Positions 1-10,370 are shown, numbered from the stretch's first letter. The stretch is DNA of 43,722 nt from an uncultured Lachnospiraceae bacterium (GCA_946629175.1 CAMOXN010000002.1:1-43722), one strand, 5' to 3'. Made by a program: numbers and translations. The notes: a model not told the origin generated them from the letters alone.

Positions 1-1505
1 CTCCCTTTCATGCTTCCGGAATTTAATATCACGCGCGGTATCTCCCGCAGGTCTTTGCAGGATGAAGAAAGCGCAAGGATCCTGTCCAGCACAAAAGATA
101 CCTGTTCCCTGCCGCCGATATTCTCAGCGGCCCATTCAGCATAGCCGACGCTGTTGTACAGAAATCGGACGAATCCCGCGGGGTCCAGTGTCCCCAGCGT
201 CCTCAGATCCCGCATGAACTCCCTGATCGCGGCGCCGTACTCTCCCGTATCCTTAGACCGGGCACAGAGCTCTGACGGTCTTATGAATTCCGATGGCGCC
301 ACGGACCTTAACAGAAATCTCTGCGGGCGGTTCATGACCCTGTAGAAAGAATTTCTGGGGAGCATGTCCCTCTTCATTCCTTCCGCAAGGATGATATAGG
401 CCTCGAGATCCCTCGCTGCTGTGCTGAGGATGTTCCGGGACATATTGACCTGTCCGCTGCAGGGGATCCCGTTGCCCGACAGGTATTTCTCTATTTTGGC
501 CGCGTGTGTGTTCGTGCGGACGATGATAGCGGTATTATCAAGTTCCTCCCCGGTAAGCTTCCTCATTTCGCCCAGCAGATAGGAGAACTCGAGACTGTCA
601 TCGGTAAAAGCCCTGAGCACGGTCTTGTCCCCGGGAGGACCTGCGGCAGTCATTTCTTTGGGGATCCTCATCCTGTTCCCGCTTATGAGCAGCGACGCCG
701 TACGGCAGATGCATCCGCTGCAGCGGTAATTCCTGCTCAGAAAGATCCGCCTGGCATCCGGATAGTCTGTGATGAACCGCGTCATAACTGACGGCGTGCT
801 TCCCCTGAAACCGTAAATGCTCTGGTCATCATCTCCCACAACAAAAAGACCCCTTCCCGAAGAAAGGAGCCGGAGTATCTCATACTGTTCCCTGTTAACG
901 TCCTGAAACTCGTCCACAAGGATCGCCGCGAAACGGCTGCTCCAGTGATCCCTGACCTTTTCGTCCTCTTCCAGCAGTTTCCGGCATCCGCTTATCATTT
1001 CGTCGAAATCGACAAGGCCGTTCTCCTTGAGAAAAGTCCGGTAATCCTGCAGAATGCCGCTGTCCTGCGTAAGACCGGACGCGGCCCCGGTCCGGAGCAT
1101 CTTCTCCGCTTCTTCCAGGGAAGGCCGGTCGAAGGGATCCGGGTAATACCGGCAGATCAGCCGGTTCAGCAGGCGGTCTCTCTCAGCGTCGCCGATCAGC
1201 CTGTACTCTCTGTGCGTGCTCTCTTTCAGAATATAGAAAAATACAGAGTGAAAAGTGCCGAACAGCACGCCTTTTCTGCTGCCGCCGGTCCTTTTCATAA
1301 AGCGATCTCTCATTTCGACTGCGGCGGAGCGGCTGAAGGTAAGGACGAGGATCCGGGAAGGGGCGATCCCGAAGTGCTCGAGAAGATATAAGATCCGTTC
1401 TGTGAGAACAAGTGTCTTGCCGCTTCCGGGCCCAGCGATGACTTCGCATGGGCCCGGACCGCAGCATACAGCCTCCCTTTGGGAGGGACTCAGATCTGAC
1501 AGCAT
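1..1505 (-). CDS. UvrD/PcrA-like ATP-dependent DNA helicase (C-terminus beyond the window edge)
   Basis: Not in the ORF track because the frame runs off the left edge. Minus-strand translation from ATG at 1505 starts MLSDLSPSQREAVCCGPGPCEVIAGPGSGKT (Q motif/Walker A), then ILVDEFQD (motif II) and FVVGDDDQSIYGFRGS (motif III). It starts 9 nt downstream of the gltX stop. Confidence 0.93.
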   Translation of the reverse strand, partial: MLSDLSPSQREAVCCGPGPCEVIAGPGSGKTLVLTERILYLLEHFGIAPSRILVLTFSRSAAVEMRDRFMKRTGGSRKGVLFGTFHSVFFYILKESTHREYRLIGDAERDRLLNRLICRYYPDPFDRPSLEEAEKMLRTGAASGLTQDSGILQDYRTFLKENGLVDFDEMISGCRKLLEEDEKVRDHWSSRFAAILVDEFQDVNREQYEILRLLSSGRGLFVVGDDDQSIYGFRGSTPSVMTRFITDYPDARRIFLSRNYRCSGCICRTASLLISGNRMRIPKEMTAAGPPGDKTVLRAFTDDSLEFSYLLGEMRKLTGEELDNTAIIVRTNTHAAKIEKYLSGNGIPCSGQVNMSRNILSTAARDLEAYIILAEGMKRDMLPRNSFYRVMNRPQRFLLRSVAPSEFIRPSELCARSKDTGEYGAAIREFMRDLRTLGTLDPAGFVRFLYNSVGYAEWAAENIGGREQVSFVLDRILALSSSCKDLREIPRVILNSGSMKG

Positions 1506-1513
1506 AGAACAGC

Positions 1514-2962
1514 TCAGGCTTCGAGTTTGGCGATCGCAGTGCGGATCCTCTTAAGGGATTCCTCCTTGCCGAGGATCTCCATGATCTCCGTCGCGCCTGC
1601 GGGAGTCGTCTGTTTCCCTGACACCGCAATGCGCACAGGCCAGAGCACATAGCCGTTCTTTACGCCCTTTTCTTCGACATAGGCTTTGAGCGCAGCGTAG
1701 AGCGCTTCATTGGAAAAGTCGCCCTGGTCTTCGAGGATCGGCAGAAGGTCTTTCAGGACTTCGAGAGAGGAAGCGGCGCTGGTCTTCATCTTCTTGTGCG
1801 TGAACAGGGATACATCGTAATCGGGCAGCGCCTCGAAGAAATCCACCATTCCCGCGATGTCGGGGAAGACCTCGATCCTGGTGCGGACCATTTCGGCGAT
1901 CTTCTTAAGATCCAGGTCCTTTGTCAGCGCAGCCTTGAGATAAGGTTCCGCCTTCTGATAAAAGACATCGGGATCCATAGCTTTCATGTATTCGCCGTTC
2001 ATCCAGCGGAGCTTCTGGAAATCGAACACGGAAGGCGCTTTGCCGATCCTGTGGTAGTCGAAGACCTTGATGAGCTCCTCGAGGCTGAAGATCTCCTTAT
2101 CGCTGTCGGGCGACCATCCCAGAAGGGCGATGAAATTGACGACCGCTTCGGGAATGAATCCCTGCTCGATCAGGTCCTCGTAGGAAGAGTGGCCGCTCCT
2201 CTTGGAGAGCTTGTGATGATCCTCGTCCGTGATCAGCGGACAGTGGATATACTTGGGCACCTCCCATCCGAACGCGTCATAGAGGCGGTTGTACTTGGGC
2301 GAGGACGAGATGTACTCGTTGCCGCGCACGACGTGCGTGATCCCCATGAGATGGTCGTCAACGACGTTCGCGAAATTATAGGTGGGATACCCGTCGGACT
2401 TGAGGAGGATCATGTCTTCAAGCTCTTTGTTCTCGACCGTGACGTCTCCGTAGAGCTCGTCATGGAAGGTCGTCGACCCTTCTGTCGGGTTGTTCTGCCG
2501 GATGACATAGGGCTTGCCTTCCCTGAGGTTCTGATCGATCTCCTCCTGTGACAGGTGGAGGCAGTGCTTGTCGTAAACAGTGATCTCTTTCCCCTCTACG
2601 ACCTGAGTGAGCGTGGAGAGCCGCTCAGGAGTGCAGAAGCAGCGGTAAGCTTCTCCTTTTTCGATGAGCTTCTCCGCATATTCCTTGTAGATCCCTGCGC
2701 GCATGCGCTCGCTCTGGACATAGGGTCCGCATCCGCCGTCCTTGTCAGGGCCTTCGTCCTCGATCAGTCCTGTGTCGGCCATGGTCCTCTTGATGATCTC
2801 GACGGCGCCTTCCACGAAACGCGTCTGGTCTGTATCCTCTATCCTGAGGATATAATCGCCGTCCTCATGCTTGGCGATGAGATAGGCGTAAAGCGCTGTC
2901 CTTAGATTTCCCACATGCATGCGGCCTGTGGGACTTGGAGCATACCTGGTTCTGATTTTCAT
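1514..2962 (-). CDS. gltX: Glutamyl-tRNA synthetase
   Basis: RTRYAPSPTGRMHVGNLRTALYAYLIAKHEDGDYILRIEDTD and KLSKRSGHSSYEDL (KMSKS-like) are class I GluRS signatures; AGGAGGT Shine-Dalgarno upstream. Confidence 0.97.
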   Translation of the reverse strand: MKIRTRYAPSPTGRMHVGNLRTALYAYLIAKHEDGDYILRIEDTDQTRFVEGAVEIIKRTMADTGLIEDEGPDKDGGCGPYVQSERMRAGIYKEYAEKLIEKGEAYRCFCTPERLSTLTQVVEGKEITVYDKHCLHLSQEEIDQNLREGKPYVIRQNNPTEGSTTFHDELYGDVTVENKELEDMILLKSDGYPTYNFANVVDDHLMGITHVVRGNEYISSSPKYNRLYDAFGWEVPKYIHCPLITDEDHHKLSKRSGHSSYEDLIEQGFIPEAVVNFIALLGWSPDSDKEIFSLEELIKVFDYHRIGKAPSVFDFQKLRWMNGEYMKAMDPDVFYQKAEPYLKAALTKDLDLKKIAEMVRTRIEVFPDIAGMVDFFEALPDYDVSLFTHKKMKTSAASSLEVLKDLLPILEDQGDFSNEALYAALKAYVEEKGVKNGYVLWPVRIAVSGKQTTPAGATEIMEILGKEESLKRIRTAIAKLEA

Positions 2963-2983
2963 GTTGACCTCCTGTTGATATTG

Positions 2984-3433
2984 TTACATCTTTCCTGTAC
3001 TTCCGAAGCCTCCGGCGCCTCTTTCGGTGCCGGTAAGACCGCCGCTCTCCTCAAAGGAGACGTCAAGATAGGGCATTACCACCATCTGCGCGATCCTTTC
3101 TCCCGGCTCGACGATACGGGCCTCTTCGCTGTCATTGTGGAGCGCCACAATGTAGTTCCCACGGTAGTCGGAGTCGCAGACTCCCGTGCAGTTGGCGGGC
3201 CTTAGGCCCTCTTTCGCCGCAAGACCGCTCCTTGCGTAGATCGCTGCGAAATATCCGTCCGGTATCTCGAACTGAAGTCCCGTGTCGATCCTGACCGTTT
3301 CGTGCGGCCCGATCCGGACCGGATCCTCAAGTGCCGCATAAAGGTCATAACCGGCGGCTTTTTCGCTTCCCCTCGTGGGGACGCGGGCGAGAGCGCTCAC
3401 CCTTCTGAATCTGACCTTAACGGACCGTTCCAT
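2984..3433 (-). CDS. dut: dUTP diphosphatase (trimeric dUTPase)
   Basis: AGYDLYA, YARSGLAAKEGLRPAN, GVCDSDYRGNYIVALHN, GERIAQMV and C-terminal RGAGGFGSTGK match dUTPase motifs. Start set at MERSVKVRF (3433) rather than the longer track ORF, which runs into rnhA. Confidence 0.95.
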   Translation of the reverse strand: MERSVKVRFRRVSALARVPTRGSEKAAGYDLYAALEDPVRIGPHETVRIDTGLQFEIPDGYFAAIYARSGLAAKEGLRPANCTGVCDSDYRGNYIVALHNDSEEARIVEPGERIAQMVVMPYLDVSFEESGGLTGTERGAGGFGSTGKM

Positions 3434-3437
3434 AGCC

Positions 3438-3902
3438 TTACTCCTTTCCGGCGGCATCCGCGGCGGAAGTCGCGAGCCTGTCGCACCGCTCGTTCTCGGG
3501 GTGGCCGGCATGTCCCTTTACCCAGTGGAACCGGATCTTATGCGGCTCTGCTGCAGACAGCAGCCGTTCCCACAGTTCCCTGTTCTTGACCGGCTGTTTC
3601 GAGGCTGTCACCCAGCCGTTCTTCTTCCAGTTATCGATCCAGTTCTCATTGAACGCGCTCACGACGTATTTGGAATCCGAATACACATCCACTTCACACG
3701 GGAAGCGGAGGCATTCCAGCGCGGCGATCACGCCCATGAGTTCCATCCGGTTGTTGGTCGTCTTTTTAAACCCTTCGGACAGTTCTTTCTCGTGCAGGGT
3801 CCCGGAAGAGTCCGTGTACTGAAGGATCGCGCCGTATCCGCCCGGCCCGTCCGGATTTCCCCTGGCCGCGCCGTCTGAGAAAATAGTGACTTTTTTCTGC
3901 AT
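3438..3902 (-). CDS. rnhA: Ribonuclease HI
   Basis: [62 protein letters not shown] are RNase HI signatures. Start trimmed to [11 protein letters not shown]. Confidence 0.96.
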   Translation of the reverse strand: MQKKVTIFSDGAARGNPDGPGGYGAILQYTDSSGTLHEKELSEGFKKTTNNRMELMGVIAALECLRFPCEVDVYSDSKYVVSAFNENWIDNWKKNGWVTASKQPVKNRELWERLLSAAEPHKIRFHWVKGHAGHPENERCDRLATSAADAAGKE

Positions 3903-3930
3903 AGATCGCTGTCCTTTCAAACTTACAGCT

Positions 3931-5625
3931 CTACAGCTCCCAGCGGCCCGTCCTCTCATAACGATCGGCGCGCTCCTGCGCGCGATCTGTGATCGAAGGG
4001 TCATAACCCATCAGCCGAAGGAGCCGGATCGCGTTCCTGCTGTCCGCAGGTCCCTCCGTGAGCAGATAGGAGAACTTCACGTCATCGCCCTCCACCGTCT
4101 CCGAAAAGTGATAATTGGTATAGATCCCGCTCAGGAGCTCCGTCAGTTCCAGATCGTGCGTCGCGGCAAAGATCTGCATGGGAAGCTTCGAGAGCGCGAG
4201 AAGGATCTCCGCAGAGGCGCTGATCCTTTCTGTCGTATTCGTGCCCCGAAGCACTTCGTCGACACATAAGAAGACGGGAGCTTTTCCCTCTTCCGAAGCG
4301 GCGTCGAGGACGCGTTTCAGAGACCTGATCTCGACGATGAAATAGCTCTCCCCGCTCTCAAGATCATCCTTTAAAGCCATCGATGTATAGACCCTGTAGC
4401 AGCGTCCGGAGTAAGCCGCTGCCGGCGCGGTATGCACCGACTGCGACAGGAGCGCCGCGAGGGCAGACGCCTTGAGAAAGGTCGATTTGCCCGACGCGTT
4501 AGACCCTGTGATCAGCACCGGCGAGGAGACCGTAATACTGTTGGGGACAGGGGCTTTAAGGAGCGGATGGAAAAGATCCGTGACATCAAACCTGCTTCCC
4601 GAAAGGTCGGGTACCGAGTAAAAAGGCAGGGACGCGCGCCAGGACGCGATACTGATCTGCGCGTCTATCGTCCCAACGGCACAAAACAGATCGTCGATCT
4701 CCTTTCTCTTTCCCCGGACCGTACCCTGCATGGAAGCGAACTTCATTAGATCCAGATGAAAGAGCATGCAGATATAATCCAGAAAAATGTCCAGGGGATT
4801 TACGGAAGAGATCCCGCCGTTCTCCCTGAGAAGGATCCCGCTCCCGGCTTTAAAAGACGCCATGGCGCGGTCCACGGACCGCATGGTCTCTTTCTCTTCT
4901 TCATAGGCTGGGAAAGGCTCTTTGGCCAGTGCCCGGCCGCAGGAAAGGAGCCGCATTACGTAACGCAGTGTATAGAGATAGGGATCGATCTCTCTCTTGA
5001 CCCTGAAATAGGTGAATATGTTCAGGACAAAGCTTCCTAAAAGGCACAGGATCCCCGCAGCCGGGCGAAAGAACATGATCCCGAGCGAGACCGCCGGGCC
5101 CAGAACTGCGTACACTTCCTTCGCGGCGCTCCTATCAGGGAGATCGTCCATAAGGGCCAGGTATTCGCGGAATGGATATTTGCTGTTCCTTCCGAGTCCC
5201 TGCAGGATCCTCTGCACGTTCACCCTCTCATCTTCGTTCCGCGTCCAAAAGAGGAGCCCTTCCTCTGCTATGACGGTCCCTCCGTCCGTACGGGGAGAGC
5301 GAAGGAGTCCGTACAGATATTCCTCGCCTGCACTGCTGCAGGTGTTGTCCATACTTCGGAACACAAGGTCCAGGTCCAGGTCGTTCCAGGTGATATCGTC
5401 GACCGTAAAAGTGTTCTCTAAGCGCGGCGAAAGGCCGGGAACAGGGGAATTTCCCAGCTCACGAAGCCTTCCTTCGCTGTATTCCTTGTCACCCGGCTTT
5501 CCGAAAGACCGGGCGAGCTTTTCCCTCTCCTTCTGATCCAGACGTTTTCTGTCGCGCATGCCGATCAGAGCTGAGATCAGAAGGAAAACGGCAAGCAGGA
5601 CCGGCATGATCAGATAAGCTCCCAT
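3931..5625 (-). CDS. MutS-family ATPase (MutS domain V-like) with N-terminal and internal transmembrane segments
   Basis: Walker [23 protein letters not shown], Walker [29 protein letters not shown]; hydrophobic N-terminus [18 protein letters not shown] and internal segment [31 protein letters not shown]. No mismatch-recognition domain I visible. Confidence 0.85.
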   Translation of the reverse strand: MGAYLIMPVLLAVFLLISALIGMRDRKRLDQKEREKLARSFGKPGDKEYSEGRLRELGNSPVPGLSPRLENTFTVDDITWNDLDLDLVFRSMDNTCSSAGEEYLYGLLRSPRTDGGTVIAEEGLLFWTRNEDERVNVQRILQGLGRNSKYPFREYLALMDDLPDRSAAKEVYAVLGPAVSLGIMFFRPAAGILCLLGSFVLNIFTYFRVKREIDPYLYTLRYVMRLLSCGRALAKEPFPAYEEEKETMRSVDRAMASFKAGSGILLRENGGISSVNPLDIFLDYICMLFHLDLMKFASMQGTVRGKRKEIDDLFCAVGTIDAQISIASWRASLPFYSVPDLSGSRFDVTDLFHPLLKAPVPNSITVSSPVLITGSNASGKSTFLKASALAALLSQSVHTAPAAAYSGRCYRVYTSMALKDDLESGESYFIVEIRSLKRVLDAASEEGKAPVFLCVDEVLRGTNTTERISASAEILLALSKLPMQIFAATHDLELTELLSGIYTNYHFSETVEGDDVKFSYLLTEGPADSRNAIRLLRLMGYDPSITDRAQERADRYERTGRWEL

Positions 5626-5631
5626 AGCAGT

Positions 5632-6465
5632 TCATTCCGCCTCGTATGACTTGACTGTGCCGATGGCGGCCTTTACCAGTCTCGTGAACCTGGGCGCCGC
5701 CTGGATCCCCGCTTCCTTGACCTCTTCGTGGCTGAGGGCATGGGTATTGATGCCCGCGGCCATATTGGAGACAAAGGAGATCGCGCAGACCTTCATTCCC
5801 GCGTGATGGGCCGTGATCGCTTCCATAACGGTGCTCATTCCGACGACATCCGCGCCGAGGCGCTGCAGGAGCCTGATCTCCGCGGGCGTCTCATAAGAGG
5901 GCCCCGAGAGCTGGCAGTATACACCGCTCTCCAGACGGACATCCGCTTCCGACGCTGCCTTTACGACCAGTTCGCGGAGCTTCGGGTCGTAAACTTCCGA
6001 CATGTCCGGAAAGCGCTCTCCCTCATCGGGATCGTTCTCCCCGATGAGCGGGTTGGGGATGAACAGCGATATGTGGTCGCGCAGGAGTACAAGAGAACCG
6101 GGCTTGAGATCGCTGCTGATCCCGCCCGCCGCGTTCGTGAGGAACAGGAACTCCGCTCCCAGCGCGTGCATGACGCGGAGCGGAAGAACGACATCCTCCG
6201 GCGCGTATCCCTCGTAATAGTGGACTCTGCCGCTCATGCAGATCAGGGGAACACCTTCCACATAGCCCATGATGAACTTTCCGGCGTGGCCGGAGACCGT
6301 AGAGACAGGAAATCCCGGAATATCACTGTATGGGATCTCGCACACTATACTGTCCAGTTTTTCCGTAAATCCGCCGAGGCCGGAGCCCAGTACGAGCGCC
6401 GCTTTCGGTACAAAATCGGTGATACTGCGGATATATGTGACGCATTCCCTTACATTCTTTTTCAT
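5632..6465 (-). CDS. punA: Purine-nucleoside phosphorylase (trimeric PNP/MTAP family)
   Basis: ALVLGSGLGGF, VSGHAGKF, GRVHYYEGY, TNAAGGI, SGPSYETPAEIR, VGMSTVMEAITAHHAGMKV are PNP signatures. Confidence 0.94.
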   Translation of the reverse strand: MKKNVRECVTYIRSITDFVPKAALVLGSGLGGFTEKLDSIVCEIPYSDIPGFPVSTVSGHAGKFIMGYVEGVPLICMSGRVHYYEGYAPEDVVLPLRVMHALGAEFLFLTNAAGGISSDLKPGSLVLLRDHISLFIPNPLIGENDPDEGERFPDMSEVYDPKLRELVVKAASEADVRLESGVYCQLSGPSYETPAEIRLLQRLGADVVGMSTVMEAITAHHAGMKVCAISFVSNMAAGINTHALSHEEVKEAGIQAAPRFTRLVKAAIGTVKSYEAE

Positions 6466-6489
6466 GTTTCCACTCCCCCGGCTATTCTA

Positions 6490-7167
6490 TCACATCTCGA
6501 TCTTTTCGGCGATATTGCCTTTGTCTTTGTAAATATGCCATGCAGGCACGCAGCCCCTGACCATGGAAAGCGGATACAGATTGGTATGTCTTCCGATGAT
6601 GGTGCCGGGATTGAGGACGCTGTTGCATCCGATGTCCGCCCAGTCCCCGAGCATGGCGCCGATCTTCCGAAGGCCTGTCTCCATGTTCTCTTCGCCGCAG
6701 TGAATGACCACGTTCTTCTTGTCTGCCTTTACATTGGAAGTAATGGAGCCCGCCCCCATATGCGCGTGGAAACCGAGCACACTGTCGCCGACATAGTTGT
6801 AGTGGGGAACTTCGACTTTGTTGAAGAGGACGACATTCTTGAGCTCAGTGGAGTTGCCGACTGTGGCTCCCTTGCCCACGATCGCGCTGCCGCGGATGAA
6901 AGCGCACTGTCTGACAGTTGCGTCCTCATCGATGATGCAGGGCCCGCCTATATAAGCGCTGTCAAATATCGTCGCGCTCTTTGCGACCCAGATATTATCT
7001 CCCCGCTTTTCGAACCTGTCCGCGGGAAGCCTGTTCCCGAGCGCAATGATAAAATCGGAAATATCGCCGAGGACCTCCCAGGGATATGTCTTCCCCTCAA
7101 AGAGTTCCGCCGCGATCGTCTCGTTCAAATCGAACAGATTGGCGATAGTAAAATCAGTGATCTGCAT
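6490..7167 (-). CDS. Left-handed beta-helix (hexapeptide) acyltransferase-like protein, GlmU C-terminal-like; often annotated UDP-GlcNAc pyrophosphorylase-like
   Basis: Hexapeptide-type repeats (IWVAKSATIFDSAYIGGPCIIDEDATVRQCAFIRGSAIVGKGATVGNSTELKNVVL) without a nucleotidyltransferase domain. Start overlaps the topB stop by 14 nt. Confidence 0.8.
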   Translation of the reverse strand: MQITDFTIANLFDLNETIAAELFEGKTYPWEVLGDISDFIIALGNRLPADRFEKRGDNIWVAKSATIFDSAYIGGPCIIDEDATVRQCAFIRGSAIVGKGATVGNSTELKNVVLFNKVEVPHYNYVGDSVLGFHAHMGAGSITSNVKADKKNVVIHCGEENMETGLRKIGAMLGDWADIGCNSVLNPGTIIGRHTNLYPLSMVRGCVPAWHIYKDKGNIAEKIEM

Positions 7168-9232
7168 TTTGTTCTCCTTTCCTTGCGGACTTTCTGCGCG
7201 TGCCCCCGGATCTGCCCGCCGGAGTCCGGTAGTACTGGCTGTCTTTTTGATACATCGCGCTCAGAACAGCGCTGAAATTGCTGTTCTTGATATTATTCGT
7301 GTTCCGCGCGACAAAACCGTTGAGTTTTTCCATATACTCCGCTTCCGAGACGGTCCCTTCGGCCACGCGCGTAAGGCCCAGTTCCCAGCTCGCAGTCAGT
7401 TTCGGGTCGAGGAGCGAGCGGATCGAACAGTACACTGTATCGTAGATCATTTCTCCCATCAAAGTAGGGGTGATGATCTGCGTCTTTCTGTTCAGGGAAA
7501 GGTATTTGTTGTGGAACAGCTTCTTAAGGATCTCAGCCCTGGTCGCGCTGGTCCCGATCCCGCTTCCGCGGATCTGCTCCCGGAGCTCCTCCTCTTCGAT
7601 CAGCTGTCCCGCGTTCTCCATCGCGAGGATCATGCTTCCGGAGCTGTAGCGCTTGGGAGGCTTCGTCTCTCCTTCCCTGATCTCCAGCTCTTTGCACTCC
7701 ATCGCTGTGCCTTTTTTCAGCGACGGCAGGAAGGCGGGCGCTTTGTCTGTACTGCCCTCTTCGTCCTCTTTGGCGGGAACGCTGTCTTCGCGCTTCTTAA
7801 AGGAGTATTCCATCACTTCAAGATAGCCTTTGTCGACGCACGTCCTGACCGAAGCAGAGAACATCTCCGTTCCGAGCTGTATCTCAATAGCTATTTTATC
7901 AAAGATCGCCGGAGGATAAAAGACAGCCAGGAATCTTCTTGTGATCAGCTCGTAGACCTTCGCGCAGGTCTCTGACAGGGAAGGGAGCGCATTAAGGCCC
8001 TGGCCGGTGGGAATGATCGCGTAGTGGTCCGTAATGGCCTTGTCATCCGTATACCGGGTGTTTCCGATCTTTTTATAGGAGCCGCTCTCAAGGATCTTTA
8101 CGAGGTAAGGCCGGTACATCGGGAGCGTGGAGAGCCCTTTCAGGTTCTTTCCGATCTCCTTCGCGACTGCTGAGGACAGCACTCTCGCGTCCGTGCGCGG
8201 GTAAGTGGTCAGCTTCTTCTCGTAAAGCTCCTGCGCCGCCTGCAGCGTCTGGTCCGGACTGATCTTGAAGAATTTCGAGCAGTCGTTCTGGAGCTCTGCC
8301 AGGTTGTAAAGGAGCGGCGCGTTCTTCTTCTCTTTTTTGCGCGATACGGAAGCGACGCGGCAGTCCCCGCGGGCAGCTGCTTCACGGAGCTCCGCGATGA
8401 GAGCCTCGGCGTCCTCCCGCTTCCTGAAGCCGTTCTCTTTGTAGAGCATCGGCGTGCCAAAATACCGGCTGCCCGGAACAGCGTGCCATTCCGCCGTGAT
8501 CGTCTCGCCGCTCTCATCCTGCGCGGGGCTGAACTTCCCGAGGATCCTGTAAAAAGGGGTCTTCACGAAGTCCCGGATCTCCCGCTCCCTCCGCACGACC
8601 ATGCCGAGCACACAGGTCATGACGCGGCCCACAGCGATCACTGAGTAGTTCGTTCCCATCACCCGGCTGATCCCGTCGCCGTACTTGAGCGTCAGGGCGC
8701 GGGAGAAGTTGATCCCCATCAGATAGTCTTCTTTGGCGCGAAGATACGCCGCGGCACCGAGGTTGTCGTATTCCGAGTCGTCCTTCGCCTCTTTGATGCC
8801 TCTTTGGATCTCATCCCTCGTCTGGGAGTCGATCCAGACCCTGAGCTGTCTTTTGCCGCGGACACCGGCCTGCTGCGCTACCAGGCGGTAGATATATTCG
8901 CCTTCTCTTCCCGAGTCCGTACAGATATAGATCGTATCGACATCCTTATCCGTCAGGATCTTCTTTACGATACCGAACTGCTTTTTGACACTGCTTATGA
9001 CCTCGTACTTGTAAGTGTCCGGAAGAAAAGGGATCGTCGTCAGCGACCACTTTTTATATCTCGGATCATAAGCGTCAGGATAACACATTGTGACCAGATG
9101 CCCGACGCACCAGGTCACAATGGTATCTTCCGCTTCCATATAGCCCTCTCTCGAGGTGAATCTTCTGTCCAGGGAAGCGGCAAACTCCCTGGCGACACTC
9201 GGTTTTTCAGCAATGAAGACTCTTTTGCCCAA
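7154..9232 (-). CDS. topB: DNA topoisomerase III
   Basis: RVFIAEKPSVAREFA N-terminus, TDSGREGEYIYR TOPRIM motif, TTYPRTDARVLS active-site region, GIGTSATRAEILKKL. Confidence 0.95.
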   Translation of the reverse strand: MGKRVFIAEKPSVAREFAASLDRRFTSREGYMEAEDTIVTWCVGHLVTMCYPDAYDPRYKKWSLTTIPFLPDTYKYEVISSVKKQFGIVKKILTDKDVDTIYICTDSGREGEYIYRLVAQQAGVRGKRQLRVWIDSQTRDEIQRGIKEAKDDSEYDNLGAAAYLRAKEDYLMGINFSRALTLKYGDGISRVMGTNYSVIAVGRVMTCVLGMVVRREREIRDFVKTPFYRILGKFSPAQDESGETITAEWHAVPGSRYFGTPMLYKENGFRKREDAEALIAELREAAARGDCRVASVSRKKEKKNAPLLYNLAELQNDCSKFFKISPDQTLQAAQELYEKKLTTYPRTDARVLSSAVAKEIGKNLKGLSTLPMYRPYLVKILESGSYKKIGNTRYTDDKAITDHYAIIPTGQGLNALPSLSETCAKVYELITRRFLAVFYPPAIFDKIAIEIQLGTEMFSASVRTCVDKGYLEVMEYSFKKREDSVPAKEDEEGSTDKAPAFLPSLKKGTAMECKELEIREGETKPPKRYSSGSMILAMENAGQLIEEEELREQIRGSGIGTSATRAEILKKLFHNKYLSLNRKTQIITPTLMGEMIYDTVYCSIRSLLDPKLTASWELGLTRVAEGTVSEAEYMEKLNGFVARNTNNIKNSNFSAVLSAMYQKDSQYYRTPAGRSGGTRRKSARKGEQNADH

Positions 9233-9282
9233 TTCTCACACTTTCTGACTGTATTTGACGTTCATTCTGATGTCTGAACAGG

Positions 9283-10368
9283 TCACTTGCTGCTGATATA
9301 GCCCTGTGCCTTGAGCAGCTCCGCGCACAGTACGCCGCCGCCCGCGGCTCCGCGGATCGTATTGTGGGACAGTCCCACGAACTTCCAGTCGAACAGGGTA
9401 TCTTTTCTGAGGCGGCCGATGGAAACGCCCATTCCCCGCTCATAATTTACGTCCAGCGCTACCTGGGGACGGTTGTCCTCCGTTAGATACTGAATGAACT
9501 GCTTGGGAGCGCTGGGCAGGTCCTCTTTCTGAGGAACACCGCTGAACGCCTCAAGAGCCGCAATAAGCTCTTCCTTGGAAGGATCCTTCCTGAAGTTCAC
9601 GAACACAGACGCCGTATGGCCGTAAAGGACAGGCACGCGGATGCACTGGCTGGTGATCTTAATGTTGTCTCCGGGAACGATCACGCCGTTCTCAATATGT
9701 CCGAAAACACGCAGCGGCTCCTTCTCGCTCTTCTCTTCTTCCCCGCCGATATAGGGAATGATGTTGCCGTTCATTTCCGGCCAGTCCCTGAATACCTTGC
9801 CGGCACCGGAGATCGCCTGGTAGGTGGAGACGACTGCCTGATAAGGCTCAAATTCTTTCCAGGCGGCGAAAGCAGGAGTATAGCTCTGGATCGAGCAGTT
9901 AGGCTTGACCGCGATAAAGCCGCGGGTCGTGCCAAGACGCTTTTTCTGGAACGGGATCACTTCGCTGTGCTCAGGGTTGATCTCCGGGATGATCATCGGG
10001 ACGTCCGGCGTCCAGCGGTGCGCGCTGTTGTTGGAGACTACGGGCGTCTCTGTCTTCGCGTACTCTTCCTCGATCGCGCGGATCTCGTCCTTGCTCATGT
10101 CCACCGCGCTGAAGCAGAAATCTACTTCCGCCGATACGCTCTCCACGTCCTGCACGTTCTTTACGACGATCTTCTTTACCGCTTCCGGTACAGGCGTGTC
10201 CATTTTCCATCTGCCTTCGACGCACTCTTCATAGGTCTTTCCCGCGCTGCGGGGGCTTGCCGCGATCGTTGTCACCTCGAACCAGGGATGATCTTCCAGA
10301 AGGGAGATGAATCTCTGCCCCACCATACCTGTTCCGCCTAAGATACCGACTCTGAGTTTTCTGTTCAT
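9283..10368 (-). CDS. asd: Aspartate-semialdehyde dehydrogenase (archaeal/fungal-type lineage)
   Basis: VGILGGTGMVGQRFISLLEDHPWFEVTTIAASPRSAGKTYEE; VKPNCSIQSY catalytic Cys region; CIRVPVLYGHTASVFV. Confidence 0.93.
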   Translation of the reverse strand: MNRKLRVGILGGTGMVGQRFISLLEDHPWFEVTTIAASPRSAGKTYEECVEGRWKMDTPVPEAVKKIVVKNVQDVESVSAEVDFCFSAVDMSKDEIRAIEEEYAKTETPVVSNNSAHRWTPDVPMIIPEINPEHSEVIPFQKKRLGTTRGFIAVKPNCSIQSYTPAFAAWKEFEPYQAVVSTYQAISGAGKVFRDWPEMNGNIIPYIGGEEEKSEKEPLRVFGHIENGVIVPGDNIKITSQCIRVPVLYGHTASVFVNFRKDPSKEELIAALEAFSGVPQKEDLPSAPKQFIQYLTEDNRPQVALDVNYERGMGVSIGRLRKDTLFDWKFVGLSHNTIRGAAGGGVLCAELLKAQGYISSK

Positions 10369-10370
10369 TT

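Noticed and set aside
1183-1650. Minus-strand 155-aa ORF at the helicase/gltX junction
   Set aside because: Out of frame with both the helicase (which starts at 1505) and gltX (which ends at 1514).
5728-7275. Plus-strand 515-aa ORF opposite the PNP and beta-helix genes
   Set aside because: Shadow ORF: the minus strand encodes two well-recognised proteins; the plus translation has no family signature and arises from codon bias in GC-rich DNA.
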